A stretch of 64,000 bases of DNA. It comes from Morinoia aosen. Lineage: Eukaryota; Arthropoda; Malacostraca; Amphipoda; Talitridae. The notes below the pieces were generated by a model, which was given only the letters and a program-made list of their open reading frames with translations, did not search any database and was not told where the DNA came from. A program made the position numbers and the translations under genes. Below are positions 33,164 through 44,450 of the stretch, in pieces; position 1 is the first letter of the stretch; every line of letters begins with the position of its first letter. The stretch spans positions 51,986,859 through 52,050,858 of the forward strand of contig CM059575.1 in the NCBI GenBank assembly GCA_030386875.1, read 5' to 3'.

Positions 33164-35705
33164 TGTACACGACTCGTCATAAATGACGGGATTCGGTATT
33201 GTCTGTATACAAATCTTCCAGATGTGGATCATAAAGAAATATTTCCATCCTAATGGTACCCGCGATTAAAATATTCTAGTACTTGTGCACTGGTGAGACT
33301 CGCATCACAAATACAGTCATTAAGCATCTTTAAGAGCGTGAAAGGGAGACAGACCAACCAACAAAGACGGACAGCCAATTTTATTTGTTCAATGAAATTT
33401 CCTGTTGAATATCTTCCGTATATCTGATGGCGGCTTTGTGGAAGAAAAAGTTTTCTTTGGTTGGCCTCTCTTAGTTCACAGACAAGAATTTGAAACTGTT
33501 GAAATTAGATCTTTTTGTTCTTTGTTTTTTATTTTGCAGCAGAATCTTTTCTTTTCGTTTTTTGTGTTTAAATTTAACTTTCTATAATTAAGCATGTTTG
33601 AGCTTCTAGCAGACCTGCATTAATCTTAATTAGCTTGATTTATCATTACTTGTGACGCTTTGGCGTTCACTCATTAAAGTATCTTTGAGCTTGCTATGCT
33701 TGTGCAGCATATCGTCCTTTTAATAAAAGTGGGTCTGGTGCCTTTAACTTATTTCTCTTGCGTAAAAAGCCGTCTCTTTCTGCGACTTGAACTCCTCGAC
33801 CCGGCTCGTGCAGCCTCTTGAATAGGCACTTATTATTCAAGGTAATTAATTGTCAATTAATTGTTAAAATCTTAGTGCTATATGCAATCTTGCAATAAGA
33901 TACTATATTCAGCTAGTCGGCGACCAGACATCTTAAAACTCTGTATCTTTCTACTCAGAACGCCTCTAAAATTTCTTACCGGAGTACCGTGCTGATGACC
34001 GGCCGCGTCTATTGGATGTCTTCTATTTTTAGCGAGTTTCGTTTTAAAACCTAACCTAACATTAAAGAAGATTTTCGGACTCCATTTTAAAAGAATTTAA
34101 TATTAAAAATACAACAGAGGACGATGCTGTGCGTACTGTTGGAATCCTCATGATACGCCTAACTTGGTTACGGTTTCTCTTTTTGCGCATCTCGGAAAAC
34201 GACTTGCTGTCGTTCCCCTGAAGTTCTTCTGTATTTGAAATAAATGTTCCAACAGTCGCCCTCAAGTTTTAAATCCTAAAACTCCATTGTATAAACATAG
34301 GAGAGATTATGCTCACGAAATAGCTAAACCTATTTATTTATTTGTTTAAAGGAGACACTTGACCGTTTATTGTATAAGAATAATCAATACTATACTGGGT
34401 GTCCCACAAAAATGTCCCGAACTTTTTAATTGATTATATCTCCGCTTTAAATTAACATATTTTAATTGTCTTTATTTACAATTTAGTCAATTTTGTTTCA
34501 TTTTCAAATAATTTGAGTTTTTGAAAATCAGTTGAATAACCACTTTAAGATGACCGATTTACTGAAAGGAGTAGAAAAATTGTTCAAAGGGAAAGTTTTA
34601 AAAACAACACTGTTGTTCTTCTTTATTGCTCATTACCTAATGTTAAGAATAATTTCATAACGATGTATCCTACATACCACTAAGTATTTAAACCCTCTGA
34701 GAGGTTTCAAGTTCCAAGTGTTCTTAATATTAGTGTTTCAAGAACTGATAGAAAACGGTGGAAGAATGGATAAAACTCTTCGTTCAATGGTGGCTAGAAG
34801 TAATACTTGCCTTGAGAGAAATGGAGGGTATGTCGAAGGATACTAAAGTACTTTTATTTATTTAAACGTTATTTAAGGTAATGAGTTGTTACTCTTTAAA
34901 ATTTTTGTTTCTTCAGTTTTATGGAAAGTATGTACAAAATAAGGAAGAATATCAATATTGTTTTAAAAAAATTTTCGTTTGAACAATAAATTTTTCTACC
35001 CCTTCTAGTAAATTGATCATTGTAAAGTGGTTATTCAACCGATTTTCAAAAACTTGAATTAATCGAAAAGGAAATCAAATTTACTACATTGTGAAAAAAG
35101 GCAATTCAAATATGTTAATTTGAAGCTGAGATATAATTAATTAAAAATCTGGGACATTTTTATGGCACACCCGGTATAATAAAAAACCAGGTGTCCGTCA
35201 ATTTATAAATAAGTATATGTTCTCGTGCGTAATTTCCCCTGTCATTACAATGGAAATTTGCTTGCTTGGACAGTGTCATAAATACCACTGAAATATTATG
35301 AAAAACCTCGCATCTGCTCACTTATGTTTATAAGTAAAAAACATTGCTTGAAAATCGAATCTACTGCCAAGAAAATGCGGGTTATCGCATTTAAATTTAA
35401 AAGGCATTTAAATGCGTAAAGGGTATGGCAAATTTTTTTAAAACTTCTTGCGAACAATAATTTAAATTATGATGCGCAGTTGTTGCTTGCTTGGTTGTTG
35501 TGTGCGTCTGTGACGTTCTTAAAGATGCTTAATGACCGTATCTGTGATACGAGTTTTACCAGTGCACAAGTACGATAATACTGTATTTTAATCGCGGGTA
35601 CTATTAGAATGGATATATTTGTTTGCCATTTTTATCTTGAGATTTTTTAAAACGATACCATTGAATCCCGTCATTTTTGACCAATCATGTACACTAGTAT
35701 CTTGA
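33164..35705. repeat. Inverted pair of about 180 bp enclosing 2.2 kb, inside the hAT element
   Basis: 33164-33345 reappears inverted at about 35512-35705. Shared parts include AATGACGGGATTC, the ACCCGCGATTAAAAT region, ACTTGTGCACTGGT and GCATCTTTAAGA. A third, direct partial copy (GTCATTTTTGAC ... GTGTACACTA) lies near 36305-36345. This may be a nested inverted-repeat transposon, or terminal structure of the host hAT. The enclosed sequence has no recognisable genes apart from the MITE at 34395. Confidence 0.65.
34395..35174. mobile_element. Tc1/mariner-type MITE, 780 bp, TA target duplication
   Basis: Ends CTGGGTGTCCCACAAAAATG and the inverse of CCGGGTGTGCCATAAAAATG, with inverted similarity reaching about 190 bp inward (GGTTATTCAACCGATTTTC is matched by its inverse). 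Flanked by TA at 34393-34394 and 35175-35176. No coding sequence. TA duplications and GGGTGTCCCA-type ends fit Tc1/mariner MITEs of insects. Confidence 0.85.
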
Positions 35706-36419
35706 TTATTAACAATCTGTAGTCAATTTAAAGGTCGTTCGCTAATAAAGAATATAATGAACATATGCACAGGTTAATTTCAGCACCTGCCACCGTTTAC
35801 TACTAAGAATGACTGTCGTGTGTTTATTTATGCGTTTTGTGTCACGCTCTTAAGAATAATTGATAGGAAGAAATTAGCACTGGCGGTCTTGGTTTCAGTT
35901 CACGGTCAATTAATACACTCATTTTCGTTGTGCAAGTGCTCTATAATAAGTCACTTTCAAAACAATTAGAGCGACCCAGAGCCTTATATACTCAAGTTTG
36001 TATCGTGAATACCGAGTTCGGCGGGGTATTGTATACTGCAATATGCTGCATTGTATATTACAAAATACTGTATAACAATGTACTGTATTGCTTATTACAA
36101 TATGCATACACAAGTTCGCAGTTGCTTTCAGTAATGCTGAATTTCTGTATCTTGGATACGGCACGAATGGCTATAACTACTTCTCTGGCGGCACAAAAAT
36201 ACTGTGTTCTGAGTGTTTATTACTCTAATAAGAAAATTACGTTACCTTTGGAATAAGCTGAAAGTATGGAAACTCCACTCAAACGAAAATTTGTTGAAGA
36301 AAGGTATTGAATCTTGTCATTTTTGACGGTCCGTGTACACTAATTAAGAAATAAAATATTCATCTTATAAATTATGAATAGGTGAAGTTGGAGTCACAAA
36401 ATTGTGAATAGGCGATGTC

Positions 36420-36700
36420 GGTGTTGGAGTCGCCAAATTCTGGAAAAATGGAGTCGGAGACGGAGTCGCCAAATTCTGAAAAGGTGGAGTCGGAGTCGGA
36501 GTCGGAGTCGCCAAATTCTGGAAAGGTGGAGTCGGAGTCGGAGTCGGAGTCGCCAAATTCTGGAAAGGTGGAGTCGGAGTCGGAGTCGGAGTCGCCAAAT
36601 TCTGGAAAGGTGGAGTCGGAGTCGGAGTCGGAGTCGCCAAAATCTGAAAAGGTGGAGTCGGAGTCGGAGTCGGAGTCGCAAATTTATTCCTCCGACTCCG
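36420..36700. repeat. GAGTCG minisatellite, right end of the hAT element
   Basis: Six or so copies of a 42-bp unit: four GGAGTC hexamers plus the spacer GCCAAATTCTGGAAAGGT. The hexamer strand is the same as in the left array, so the arrays are direct while the element's ends are inverted. The spacer differs from that of the left array, so the two expanded independently. Long frames reading SESES or PTPTP here are artefacts. Confidence 0.92.
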
Positions 36701-37448
36701 CAACCCTGGTTATGACACACATGTGTGTCATGCGCATGTGGCGCATAAATGTGAAAACCATGACACACTTGGGTAACTGTGTGGTTTCATATTCGACAAT
36801 AATCATAAATGTGCTAACTATACACTTTTGTGTATAGTTTGTCCATCTAACGAGCGTAGATATAAAATTCACAAATTTTTATTCCTTTCTCAACATTCAT
36901 CCCTTATTCTATGGTTGGTTCAACTCGTGAACCTCTCATGTCAAATTTCATCATTCAATTATGTCATTGTTCATTTGTACCTGAAAATATGTTTTCTAGC
37001 AAGCGATGAATGAAATATATTATAGTTCCGTTTTTCTTCCTTTTTTCATAACTCAGCCATGTATTTTCACAGTAATTTTATTGAATAATTAATGCTCAAC
37101 CGTACATGCAATTTAAAGTAATTTGAACTTAACTTGAGGCAGTTAATCAGTATTTGCCTGCACTACTGAACCCCTAGAATGTAGAAATAATTTTCAAATT
37201 CGTTAAGTAAATAACATTTTTGGCCTAATAAAATTAAATATTATGTACGCATTCGTCACTTGCTAACAATTTTTAACAACTGTTTGTAAACAATTTCCTT
37301 CGAACTTTTTTTATCGGGAAATTGCGTGCAATTCGCTTGTCCTTTTATTTATACTTACTTTAAATCACTCCCTCAGGATATAATTAAAAAATGGCCATTC
37401 ACTCCAAAGTGAAAGCTGCATTTTATTTATAACTCATCTCTCCTGCAG

Positions 37449-37575
37449 AAAGGCATGAAGAAGAACCGCCTACATTCGGCCACAAGATGCCATTCCGTTT
37501 TCGATAACTCTATCTGGTTTATCCGTATTGCACCTTTCCTGCTGCTTCTCCTCGTGCCAGGCACATTGGGCAACG
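37449..37575 (+). CDS. Signal-peptide exon of an unidentified secreted protein
   Basis: A splice acceptor (TCTCCTGCAG, ending 37448) is followed by AAAGGC and ATG at 37455. The frame encodes 40 residues to a good donor (ACG|GTAAGA) at 37575, ending in phase 1. It has a basic start MKKNRLHSATRCHSVFDNS, then IWFIRIAPFLLLLLVPG and a small-residue stretch TLG-N suited to signal peptidase. The acceptor before the ATG implies an upstream non-coding exon. The paralogous copy at 5673-5783 differs by A/T and E/D plus several synonymous changes. Acceptor, ATG and hydrophobic core are conserved in both. The next exon was not found downstream, where the sequence is mostly repeats. It could belong to any secreted protein. 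A tie to the protease at 48-64 kb is possible but unsupported, since it lies on the opposite strand. Confidence 0.6.
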
Positions 37576-38541
37576 GTAAGACCTGCGTTTCTTCGTGTGA
37601 TTTTACAACGCCATGGCTTACAATAAATGATTCAGATTAACAACCTCTTATTTTTACTTGAGCTTATTCGATGCACCTTGCAGCTAATAATGATGAGATA
37701 TTTTCTTTTGGGAAACTTACAGACAAAATAATTTTTTGTTCCATTTGCCTAATGTAAAATGAAGTATATAAGGCACTTTGATAACTAACTTTGCTATGGC
37801 AATTAGGCACTTTGCCACTGCGTTAAGTCATTTTGTTGAGCAGTGCAGCAGGAGGGGCTCAGCTGATGTAATCAGCGGTTAAATATACCATAAGTGAAAT
37901 CGTTCAGCTGCTTACACAGCAGCAAATTAATGTAAAATAGCCAGATTTTGTTACAAATAAAAGTAAGGAAGATATAATCACATTAATGACGTAAAATGAA
38001 TGTATTTTGTACAAAACGCATAGATTAAAGCTGAAAGTGAGTGTACTGTTCATGATTAGGAAAGCAAAAATCGAAATAATTTTTTATAAACCTTTTAGGT
38101 TACGTGAAAAAATGAACTGCTAAAGGAGCAATAGCTTAAGATGTCATAATGAAGCATCTAATGATTTACTTAAGAAGTAATGGAACATAGGTCGTGAAGG
38201 CTTTAAATTATCGTTTAAATACCTTTTGATATAGTGATTTTCAAGCAAAAATTTCGATAGCTTGGGGAAAATTTCACAAATTGTGAGGGAATGGGAATGA
38301 AAAAAAGAAAAGAGCTGCAGTGCGCAGTAAAGATCAGCACAAGTGTAAAAATGTACAGAAATAGTTATACCCATACGTTTGTGACATTGAACCCATTCCC
38401 TTGTACGAAAAATAACTTAAAATTCTTAAAACAGCTGAAATGAAGATTCATACAGTAGGTTGAGGAGGCTTATGATGTATCTGAGTTATTCAGCAACTGA
38501 ATTCTATCCTGGGCATGCTGGTGTTCGGCCGACTAGCTTCG
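37576..38541. other. Sequence after the signal-peptide exon, nothing recognised
   Basis: Presumed intron start followed by AT-rich sequence. No further exon with coding bias or splice-flanked frame was seen on the plus strand before the TTAA elements. Confidence 0.45.
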
Positions 38542-38545
38542 TTAA

Positions 38546-39046
38546 GGAGAACAACCCAGGCCAAATTTGGCCCCCTGGCTTCGGATGACTGAATTTTTTT
38601 TGCAGAAATAGGTTCCTTAGGGGATGAGTCATTGCGCCCTGAAATGCCATGGCCCGACAGAGGCCAGAACCCCCCCTCCCCGCTCCTTCCCCCCCCCCCC
38701 CAGGGGGTTTCAAAGCGGATCTGGAGGCAGCCGAATTCATAAATTTTATATTTGCAGAAATATTTTCACAAACATTTTCAAATGGTCCAATTTTCTACCG
38801 TTCTTTTGTCAGCAATGCTTCAAGTATTCGAAAACTGTCTTTGGTTTTGTTCTAGCATAAAAACTCAATGACTTCTATTCTTTTGAAATAGCCATAAAAT
38901 ATAAAAAAATAATATTTCGTACATAAAAAATAAGGCCTAAATCGAAAAATTTACACAAATAAAATGTGTTTTTTTCAACAAATACGTATAGTGGCCAAAT
39001 TTCAAACGAATAGAATCAAAATTTAAAGACCGCTGGGTTGTTCCCC
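38546..39046. mobile_element. TTAA-flanked inverted-repeat element, 501 bp
   Basis: It begins GGAGAACAACCCAG and ends CTGGGTTGTTCCCC (14 bp, one mismatch) and is flanked by TTAA at 38542-38545 and 39047-39050. TTAA duplications are used by piggyBac and Kolobok elements. It contains a C/G-homopolymer patch at 38680-38707 and no coding sequence, so it is a MITE. Confidence 0.7.
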
Positions 39047-39050
39047 TTAA

Positions 39051-39882
39051 GGACGGCGTCCCCCTTACGGACATTTTCCTTTGTTATTGAACCTAGAGCA
39101 ATGAAAATTGACATACTGAAAGGAAATGAAATTTGGAATCGTTCGTCATCTATGAAATAATGCGATTTTCTTGAAAAAAAACGAGATATTCATAGAAAAC
39201 GGAATTTTTGGGGGTCGTTTCTCAGTGCTTTTCCTTCTACAGTTTTCAAGCTACAATGATGATTTTGGTAGCATTGGATGCGAAATGTCGTTGGACATTA
39301 CGGAAAATAAACAGAAAATATTTAAAGTCATCATAAAATAAAATAATTAATTTTGGTGGCGCAATTTTTTTAGGGGCAAAAGTTCCATTTGTGACGTTAC
39401 ATTTTTTGTTTGCAACAAATTTTTATTTGCCTCTTTACTTGCTGTAAATTCCACGCTTTTCCGCATCCGATGATACCAAAATCATCATCGTAGCTTAAAA
39501 ACTGTAGGAGGCGATGCATTTTGAAACCCCCATTCCAAACCTCCAAAAAAAGGCAAAACAAGGAAGCGTAAACAATTTTTATCAAATATTTTTTCAAATT
39601 TTGGCCCAGGTTAGACCCCTTTAATCATTATATTGTAATGCAGAGACATAGGAGTTGACATAGCAACGTCACGCCGTTAAAAAAGTGGCAAGGGAGAGGT
39701 GTAACATGATCAAATACCACTTCCCCCTCCCCTCCCCCATTCTTCAAACCCCCGTAGCGGGCGAACGAGTGGACGTACGAGTCTCATTTTTTCACAGGGT
39801 GTACCTGACCTCGTACACTTCCTATAACAGCAAAAATCCCTATTTCTACTAACCAGAGGTCCGAATGGGGGGGACGCCCTCC
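39051..39882. mobile_element. TTAA-flanked inverted-repeat element, 832 bp, end to end with the previous one
   Basis: It begins GGACGGCGTCCCCCTTACGG and ends with the inverse of GGAGGGCGTCCCCCCCATTC, flanked by TTAA at 39047-39050 (shared with its neighbour) and 39883-39886. It holds an inner inverted pair: CTACAGTTTTCAAGCTAC near 39238, with its counterpart ending AAACTGTAGG near 39510. No coding sequence. The shared TTAA implies that one element inserted at the other's target duplication. Confidence 0.65.
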
Positions 39883-39886
39883 TTAA

Positions 39887-41150
39887 GAAAGTGATTTACA
39901 CAAATAGTAGGGCACATGATGGTATTTAAAAGTAGAACGCTCTGCGTAGTAGAAAATTATCTCGCCACTCTCAATATTCCGGTGTACCATTTATCACCAT
40001 TTCGCGATTGAAGCATGAATTCGAAAATATTTTGTATTTTTCTATCAATAGAGTTTAAACTCACATACTTCACAGGAGGTAGGCACAAAAGAAAAATACT
40101 TTGCTGTTGCAAGAAGTTAAAAAACCAAAGTGTTGCAAAAGCTGTTAGTGTGTCAGTAATTTACTTAATTAAACGGTAAGACCTAAAGATTGGAAGATGG
40201 TTGCTCTGTTTCATGGCTATTTAAATACATGCAATGCTTTTTAGACGAGAGAAATCAATAGACGCTTGAGTTTCGAGGTGCCATAGCTATTATAAAGCTA
40301 AGTCGAACCCTCAGATTTTATCTTCGAAAGGAATGGGCATCAATGAAGAAGGTCATTGCTTCTTTGCATACGAATAAGTCCAAGAAGTCAAGAACGATAA
40401 TTGAGCTTCTAAGTGATAACTTTGTTCGAAAAATGTTGTTTTTTGAAATAGACGACAAAATTCATCGAAGAAGGAGTTAGGGTGTTGATGCTTCGCACGT
40501 TTCGTTTTTCTTTCTGTGTCAACCTACTAAAAAATTTCTTTCAACCTACTAAAAAATTAGGCAATGTTTACATTCTTTACATATGCACGTATCTATATTT
40601 TGATAATTCAAGGCATTCCTGTTGTTCTAATTTAGCTCAGACGTATTTGAACAAGATAAAATTATTTTTCGCATGGAACCGGTGGCGCATCAGTGGCATA
40701 TAGTGGTTTTAAGTTTTATGCTGCGAACGACAAAAAGTTACTTAAAAATTTCTCTGTGAGAAAATTTCAAAGTATGAAGTTACCTAGTTCTGATACAAAA
40801 TAGATTCAAATTGAAAGTTAGGTTCACTAGTCTCTACTCTGTTCTGTAGTTAAATCGTAGAGTAACCATGTGATCTACGTTGAAACTTCAGACATGCGAT
40901 GCATTTAAAGACAAAAGAAACAATGCTAATTTGATTTATATCTAGCGATAGATTCAGCACCTTAATTTTCGTTTTATATCCAGTCAAATAGTTTTTTTTG
41001 GAATATAGACAAAACTATTTCACAAATAAAAAGGTATATTAACCTGTTTTTAAGAAAATATTCTAAGCGTAGTTGCTGCTGAGTGTGACGAGTTATAAAC
41101 TGTACAGAACAATAAATGAAGGTGTTTCATTAATTTCTTTCAGAGCTCAA
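39887..41150. other. AT-rich sequence, nothing recognised
   Basis: No coding frame or repeat boundary stood out. The frame at 40482-40703 (+, 73 aa) has no recognisable motif. Confidence 0.4.
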
Positions 41151-41508
41151 CCACAAGTGATACAGCGATAGATTATATCCTAAGTCTAGTACAATGGACA
41201 TATTTGAGAATAGCTACTTGTGGGCCCGAATAAGTTCAGCGACTTCTAGGACATCCTATCATCAAGCCATTTTTTAAGTGTACAGTTATGTTTAACCTAA
41301 TTTACTTAACCTAGGGGCATACAAGACTGGTCATGTTTCTATGCTTAATTTTATATCAAAGAAAGAAATAGTTAATATGAGCTACATAGGAACAGTATAG
41401 GTAATAGAAATGATTAGTAGCACAAAATAATATTAATCTATATTACTATCATGGTAAATTACCTTTTCGAAATAAGGCGTCTCAAAAGAAAAAAGAAATT
41501 GACTTGAA

Positions 41509-41937
41509 CTACCTTGTATGATTAATATTTCGATAGGAAGAGGGATTCAAGATTTGTTTAAAAAGCTTTGTAAGAGCTTTTTCACGGATCTCAGCAGGGC
41601 TTGCATTCCAATTCTTAGTTCCAATGAAGAGGATACTGCGTTGTAACCAAGATTTTGAATAATGAGGAAGTATGAAGTTACTTCTGTTTCGTGTTAAAAG
41701 ATCATGATGACCAGTTTGAGCCGTGAATAATTGTTTGAGTTCTCTGTCGCCATCATCAGTTAGTGTTTTAAACATGAAATTACATATGAAGAGGTTGTAG
41801 AGATCAAAAAGCTTGAGTATTTTTAAGCTTTTAAATGAACCATTTGTGTGAGCATTCAATTCTAATTTTATTACCGCTCGAATGGCTCTTTTTTTGCAAT
41901 CCAAAGAGCAGATTGGTTTTACTTTTATCAGTACCAT
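41509..41937 (-). pseudogene. LINE ORF2 C-terminal domain, copy 2
   Basis: 142-residue frame, typical of the region after the RT thumb in Jockey/CR1 ORF2: LKILKLFDLYNLFICNFMF, then HHDLLTRNRSNFILPHYSKS, then FIGTKNWNASPAEI. In copy 1 the same stretch (18540-18950) is broken by several stops. Confidence 0.82.
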
Positions 41938-42278
41938 GCCAAGCTTCTACCCCGTATTCTAGATAGGGTGAAATGATCGTTCGATAAAGTATTTTTAAGA
42001 TTTCTCCAGGTAGTATATTTTTTACTATATGAAGGATTTTAACGGATTTTTATAATTTAGTACTGATATGTGCAATATGCTCTTTAAATGTCAGATATTT
42101 ATCTAATATAATGGATAGAAATTTACAAGAGTTGGTTTCTTCAATTTCACTATCACCAATTTTTTAATGTGAGGAAGAGACCTATTTCTCTTGTATGAGA
42201 ATATAATGTATTTTGTATTATCGAAATTGAGGCAATTTTTATTGGCTTTAAAGCCACATTGCAATATTTTGCAGCTCA

Positions 42279-42527
42279 TTAATTCTTCATACTCACTACA
42301 ATTAAAATTGGGTTTTTATTTGGAAGAGCCGCAGAGGGCGTGCTGTCATCGGCAAAAATTATGAATTTGAAGAATGAAGTAGATTTAACAATATCGTTGA
42401 TAAAGATCAAAAAGAGAAGAGGCCCAAGGACCGACCCTTGCGGTACTCCATGACTGATTGTCAGCAGTTCCGATTGTGCATCGTCAATGTCAACATATTG
42501 CTGTCGATTTGTTAAGTATGATTTGAA
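42279..42527 (-). pseudogene. LINE reverse transcriptase palm fragment, copy 2
   Basis: Frame containing SYLTNRQQYVDIDDA, HGVPQGSVLGPLLFLIFIND and FADD. It keeps the conserved PQG that copy 1 has lost. It is joined upstream to unrelated sequence at about 42528 and ends in a frameshift downstream of the catalytic block. Confidence 0.9.
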
Positions 42528-42739
42528 CGTATTAGAATCGAATAACAATGCAAACATATTTTTTGTATGTACTCTGCAGTTGGTAGCGGTTGAGGGAGGA
42601 GAGGGTCGATCATATCAAGGTAAACGATGGTTCATGCTGCTGGTGATTTCACCTGGAAAGGCTGTCATCTTAGAACAATCATTCATTTCATTTTGCTGTT
42701 TTGCTTCATCGTTATGAGTATTCAAGTTTATCATTCGGG

Positions 42740-44250
42740 TCATAGGAGTTTCTGACATAAGAGCTTATATGTGAAGTGGTGAAGTGAGTCTTGAAGGTTA
42801 TCAAAAAGCAATTTTTTGAAGAAAATGATGCGTTTCTTTTCGCGTACTAGGCATAGTGCGGACATTGTTGCAAGCTTCAGTAACGGTAACAGTTTTGTAT
42901 TTCTAAGCAGCGGAATTATTTTAAGACCATATTTTTTGCATAAACTCGATATTTGGTGCAATTGCTGACCACTGCACGCACTCACCGCCAAAATATAAGA
43001 AACATGTTTCGTCGAGATTAGTTTTTGATCTTAGTGAAACCATGGGACGAGAGGCTCAAACCTCTAAAAGAAATTATAAAATTTCTAAATGGAGGCAAAA
43101 TTTTAATCTCATCATAGAGATCATTGAAACGTTCGGGAGTTATGTATGGGTTGAATTTTGCATGCGCTATCAATGTCATTTCTGATAATTTCGTGGGACT
43201 TTTGTCTCCTACAAGAAAAGTGTCCGAGGGGGATTTTGCCTTACGGGTAAAATCATGAGTTCTAATACGAGAATTCAGAGCAAAGAGCTGTTTTGTAATC
43301 ATTTGAATGTTTGATACATTTGAAAAAATCGATGCTGGGCTAGGAGGACAATTTTGTTTCAAAGCTGTTTTGAAAATGCAGCCGTAAGAGACAGCGTATT
43401 AATTATTTCGTGAATAGTTTGGGAACTAGTCGTTTGGAGAAGTTATAAGTACCCTTCAAAAGCAGTAAAAGATTCATTCGTATAGTTCTCCACTAAAAAT
43501 TTTACGTTATCTTCGCAGCCTACGCTCTGAGCTATTTACTACCAGCATCAGTTTCTGCGCATGTATTATCAAACATAATTTTACGGCCTGAAATGCCTGC
43601 ACTCAATATATCATTAAAATTAACACTTGAAGATTCAAGTTCTATCTGGTTGCTGACATTGAAAATGCTTTCGCGTTCTAAGATGGTGTTGATGTCTTCG
43701 TCGTTGATGAAGAATTTTGAGCTCTCTCAGTGACGCAGGGCTGGGAAGATGTCGCGCTGACGCAATCGTTGAGATGAGACAGTGGAGCTGCAGGTGGTGG
43801 TACGGCAGCTCCGTGAACGATGAAGTATCTTTTTTGTTTGATATAGGTGACTTTGTGGATGTTGGATCTTCCCGGGCAAAGTTTAAAGTATGGGGTTTAA
43901 AGTTGAGTGCTGCTTTTGAGCAATTGGACGAACTCGCTTCGGGTGTACCGCAGCTGTTGTCGAAACTTGAAAAGTTGAGACGTACTTTGAATTATTCCAA
44001 GCGACGCTTGGGAGATTTTCACTCTAATCGGATGACTCAGATTTTACCGTCATCACTAGTGCTGCTTTAGGGGCTACGAAGCACTTGTTCAAATAAGACT
44101 TCATGAACGTCTGAGAAGCTTTTGTCATTTTGAGCGTTTGAGGCCCTTGAACTGATGGTTTTACGGGTGCGGCATTTTGTGGTCCACCTTTCCGCTTCAG
44201 GGTTGGTGCATTACATCTTTTACTGAAATTTTCTCACAAAGCTGCACTGG
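42740..44250 (-). pseudogene. Decayed coding-like sequence, possibly LINE ORF1
   Basis: Minus-strand pieces look protein-like across several frames: INDEDINTILERESIFN near 43700, SSQTIHEIINTLSL near 43410, a 114-residue frame at 43018-43362 (SPASIFSNVSNIQMITKQLF ... FNDLYDEIKILPPF), and NTKLLPLLKLATMSAL near 42890. The Ser/Thr-rich upstream part and the position just 5' of the LINE palm suggest ORF1 of this LINE, but I cannot match it to a known ORF1. The open frame on the opposite strand at 43717-44070 is its antisense shadow. Confidence 0.35.
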
Positions 44251-44450
44251 AGGATGTTGTTTTTCCCGATGGGGCAACCTTCCGAGTAGTTTAGCGAGTT
44301 CTCCATAAATGCATAGCAAAATTGATAGAGGAGAAAAAAAATTGAACTAGGTTCACTGAGTTGAATTTGAGTGATTAACTTTCGACACGAAGGATAGGCG
44401 TTTAGAGATGAGTGAGGGCTTGCTGCTCGTTTATATTCGGAAAACAAAAA

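Larger units (their letters stand above)
30377..36708. mobile_element. hAT-superfamily DNA transposon, 6.3 kb, 8-bp target duplication
   Basis: It begins CAGGGTTGCGGAGTCGGAG and ends CTCCGACTCCGCAACCCTG, flanked by GTTATGAC at 30369-30376 and 36709-36716. The uninterrupted site (GTCATAAC, opposite orientation) is preserved in the left arm at 13486-13493. CAGGGTTG-type ends and 8-bp duplications are diagnostic of hAT elements. Both ends carry minisatellites built on GAGTCG. The interior holds a SINE, a mariner remnant, a Tc1/mariner-type MITE and an inverted pair, but no hAT transposase was found, so it is non-autonomous. Stretches 30620-30990, 31290-32540 and 35710-36360 hold nothing I recognise, apart from a loose 80-bp-scale degenerate repeat (AGTCTTTGC..AAA) near 31420-31600. 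Confidence 0.9.
28478..37572. repeat. Right arm of the large inverted duplication
   Basis: 28478-30376 and 36709-37572 match the reverse complement of the left arm (see 5673-16425). The 6.3-kb hAT element between them arrived later. The outer end carries the better copy of the signal-peptide exon. Shared landmarks include GATCGGGCGATGCAATCC (left, 16272; inverted here near 28610), TTTGTCGCAGG, and CATATGATTCCGTACAC (single here near 29485, duplicated as a hairpin in the left arm). Confidence 0.85.
41151..42560 (-). mobile_element. LINE retrotransposon of the same family, copy 2, internally deleted
   Basis: The 3' UTR and C-terminal part (41151-42080) align with 18149-18951 and 21736-21850 of copy 1; for example TGTGGGCCCGAATAAGTTCA is shared by both. 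The palm (42279-42527) follows. The homology stops at the start of the SYLTNR motif, and the sequence beyond is not endonuclease or RT, so the 5' part of ORF2 is deleted here. This copy keeps longer intact frames than copy 1. It served as the uninterrupted reference for the insertion at 18952. Confidence 0.85.

Noticed and set aside
36365-36837. Several overlapping frames (Ser-Glu, Pro-Thr, Arg-Ser repeats) on both strands
   Set aside because: All come from the 42-bp GAGTCG array and cannot all be coding. No start or splice context supports any of them.
43717-44070. 117-residue plus-strand frame
   Set aside because: It is antisense to the decayed minus-strand coding-like sequence, which reads more protein-like.
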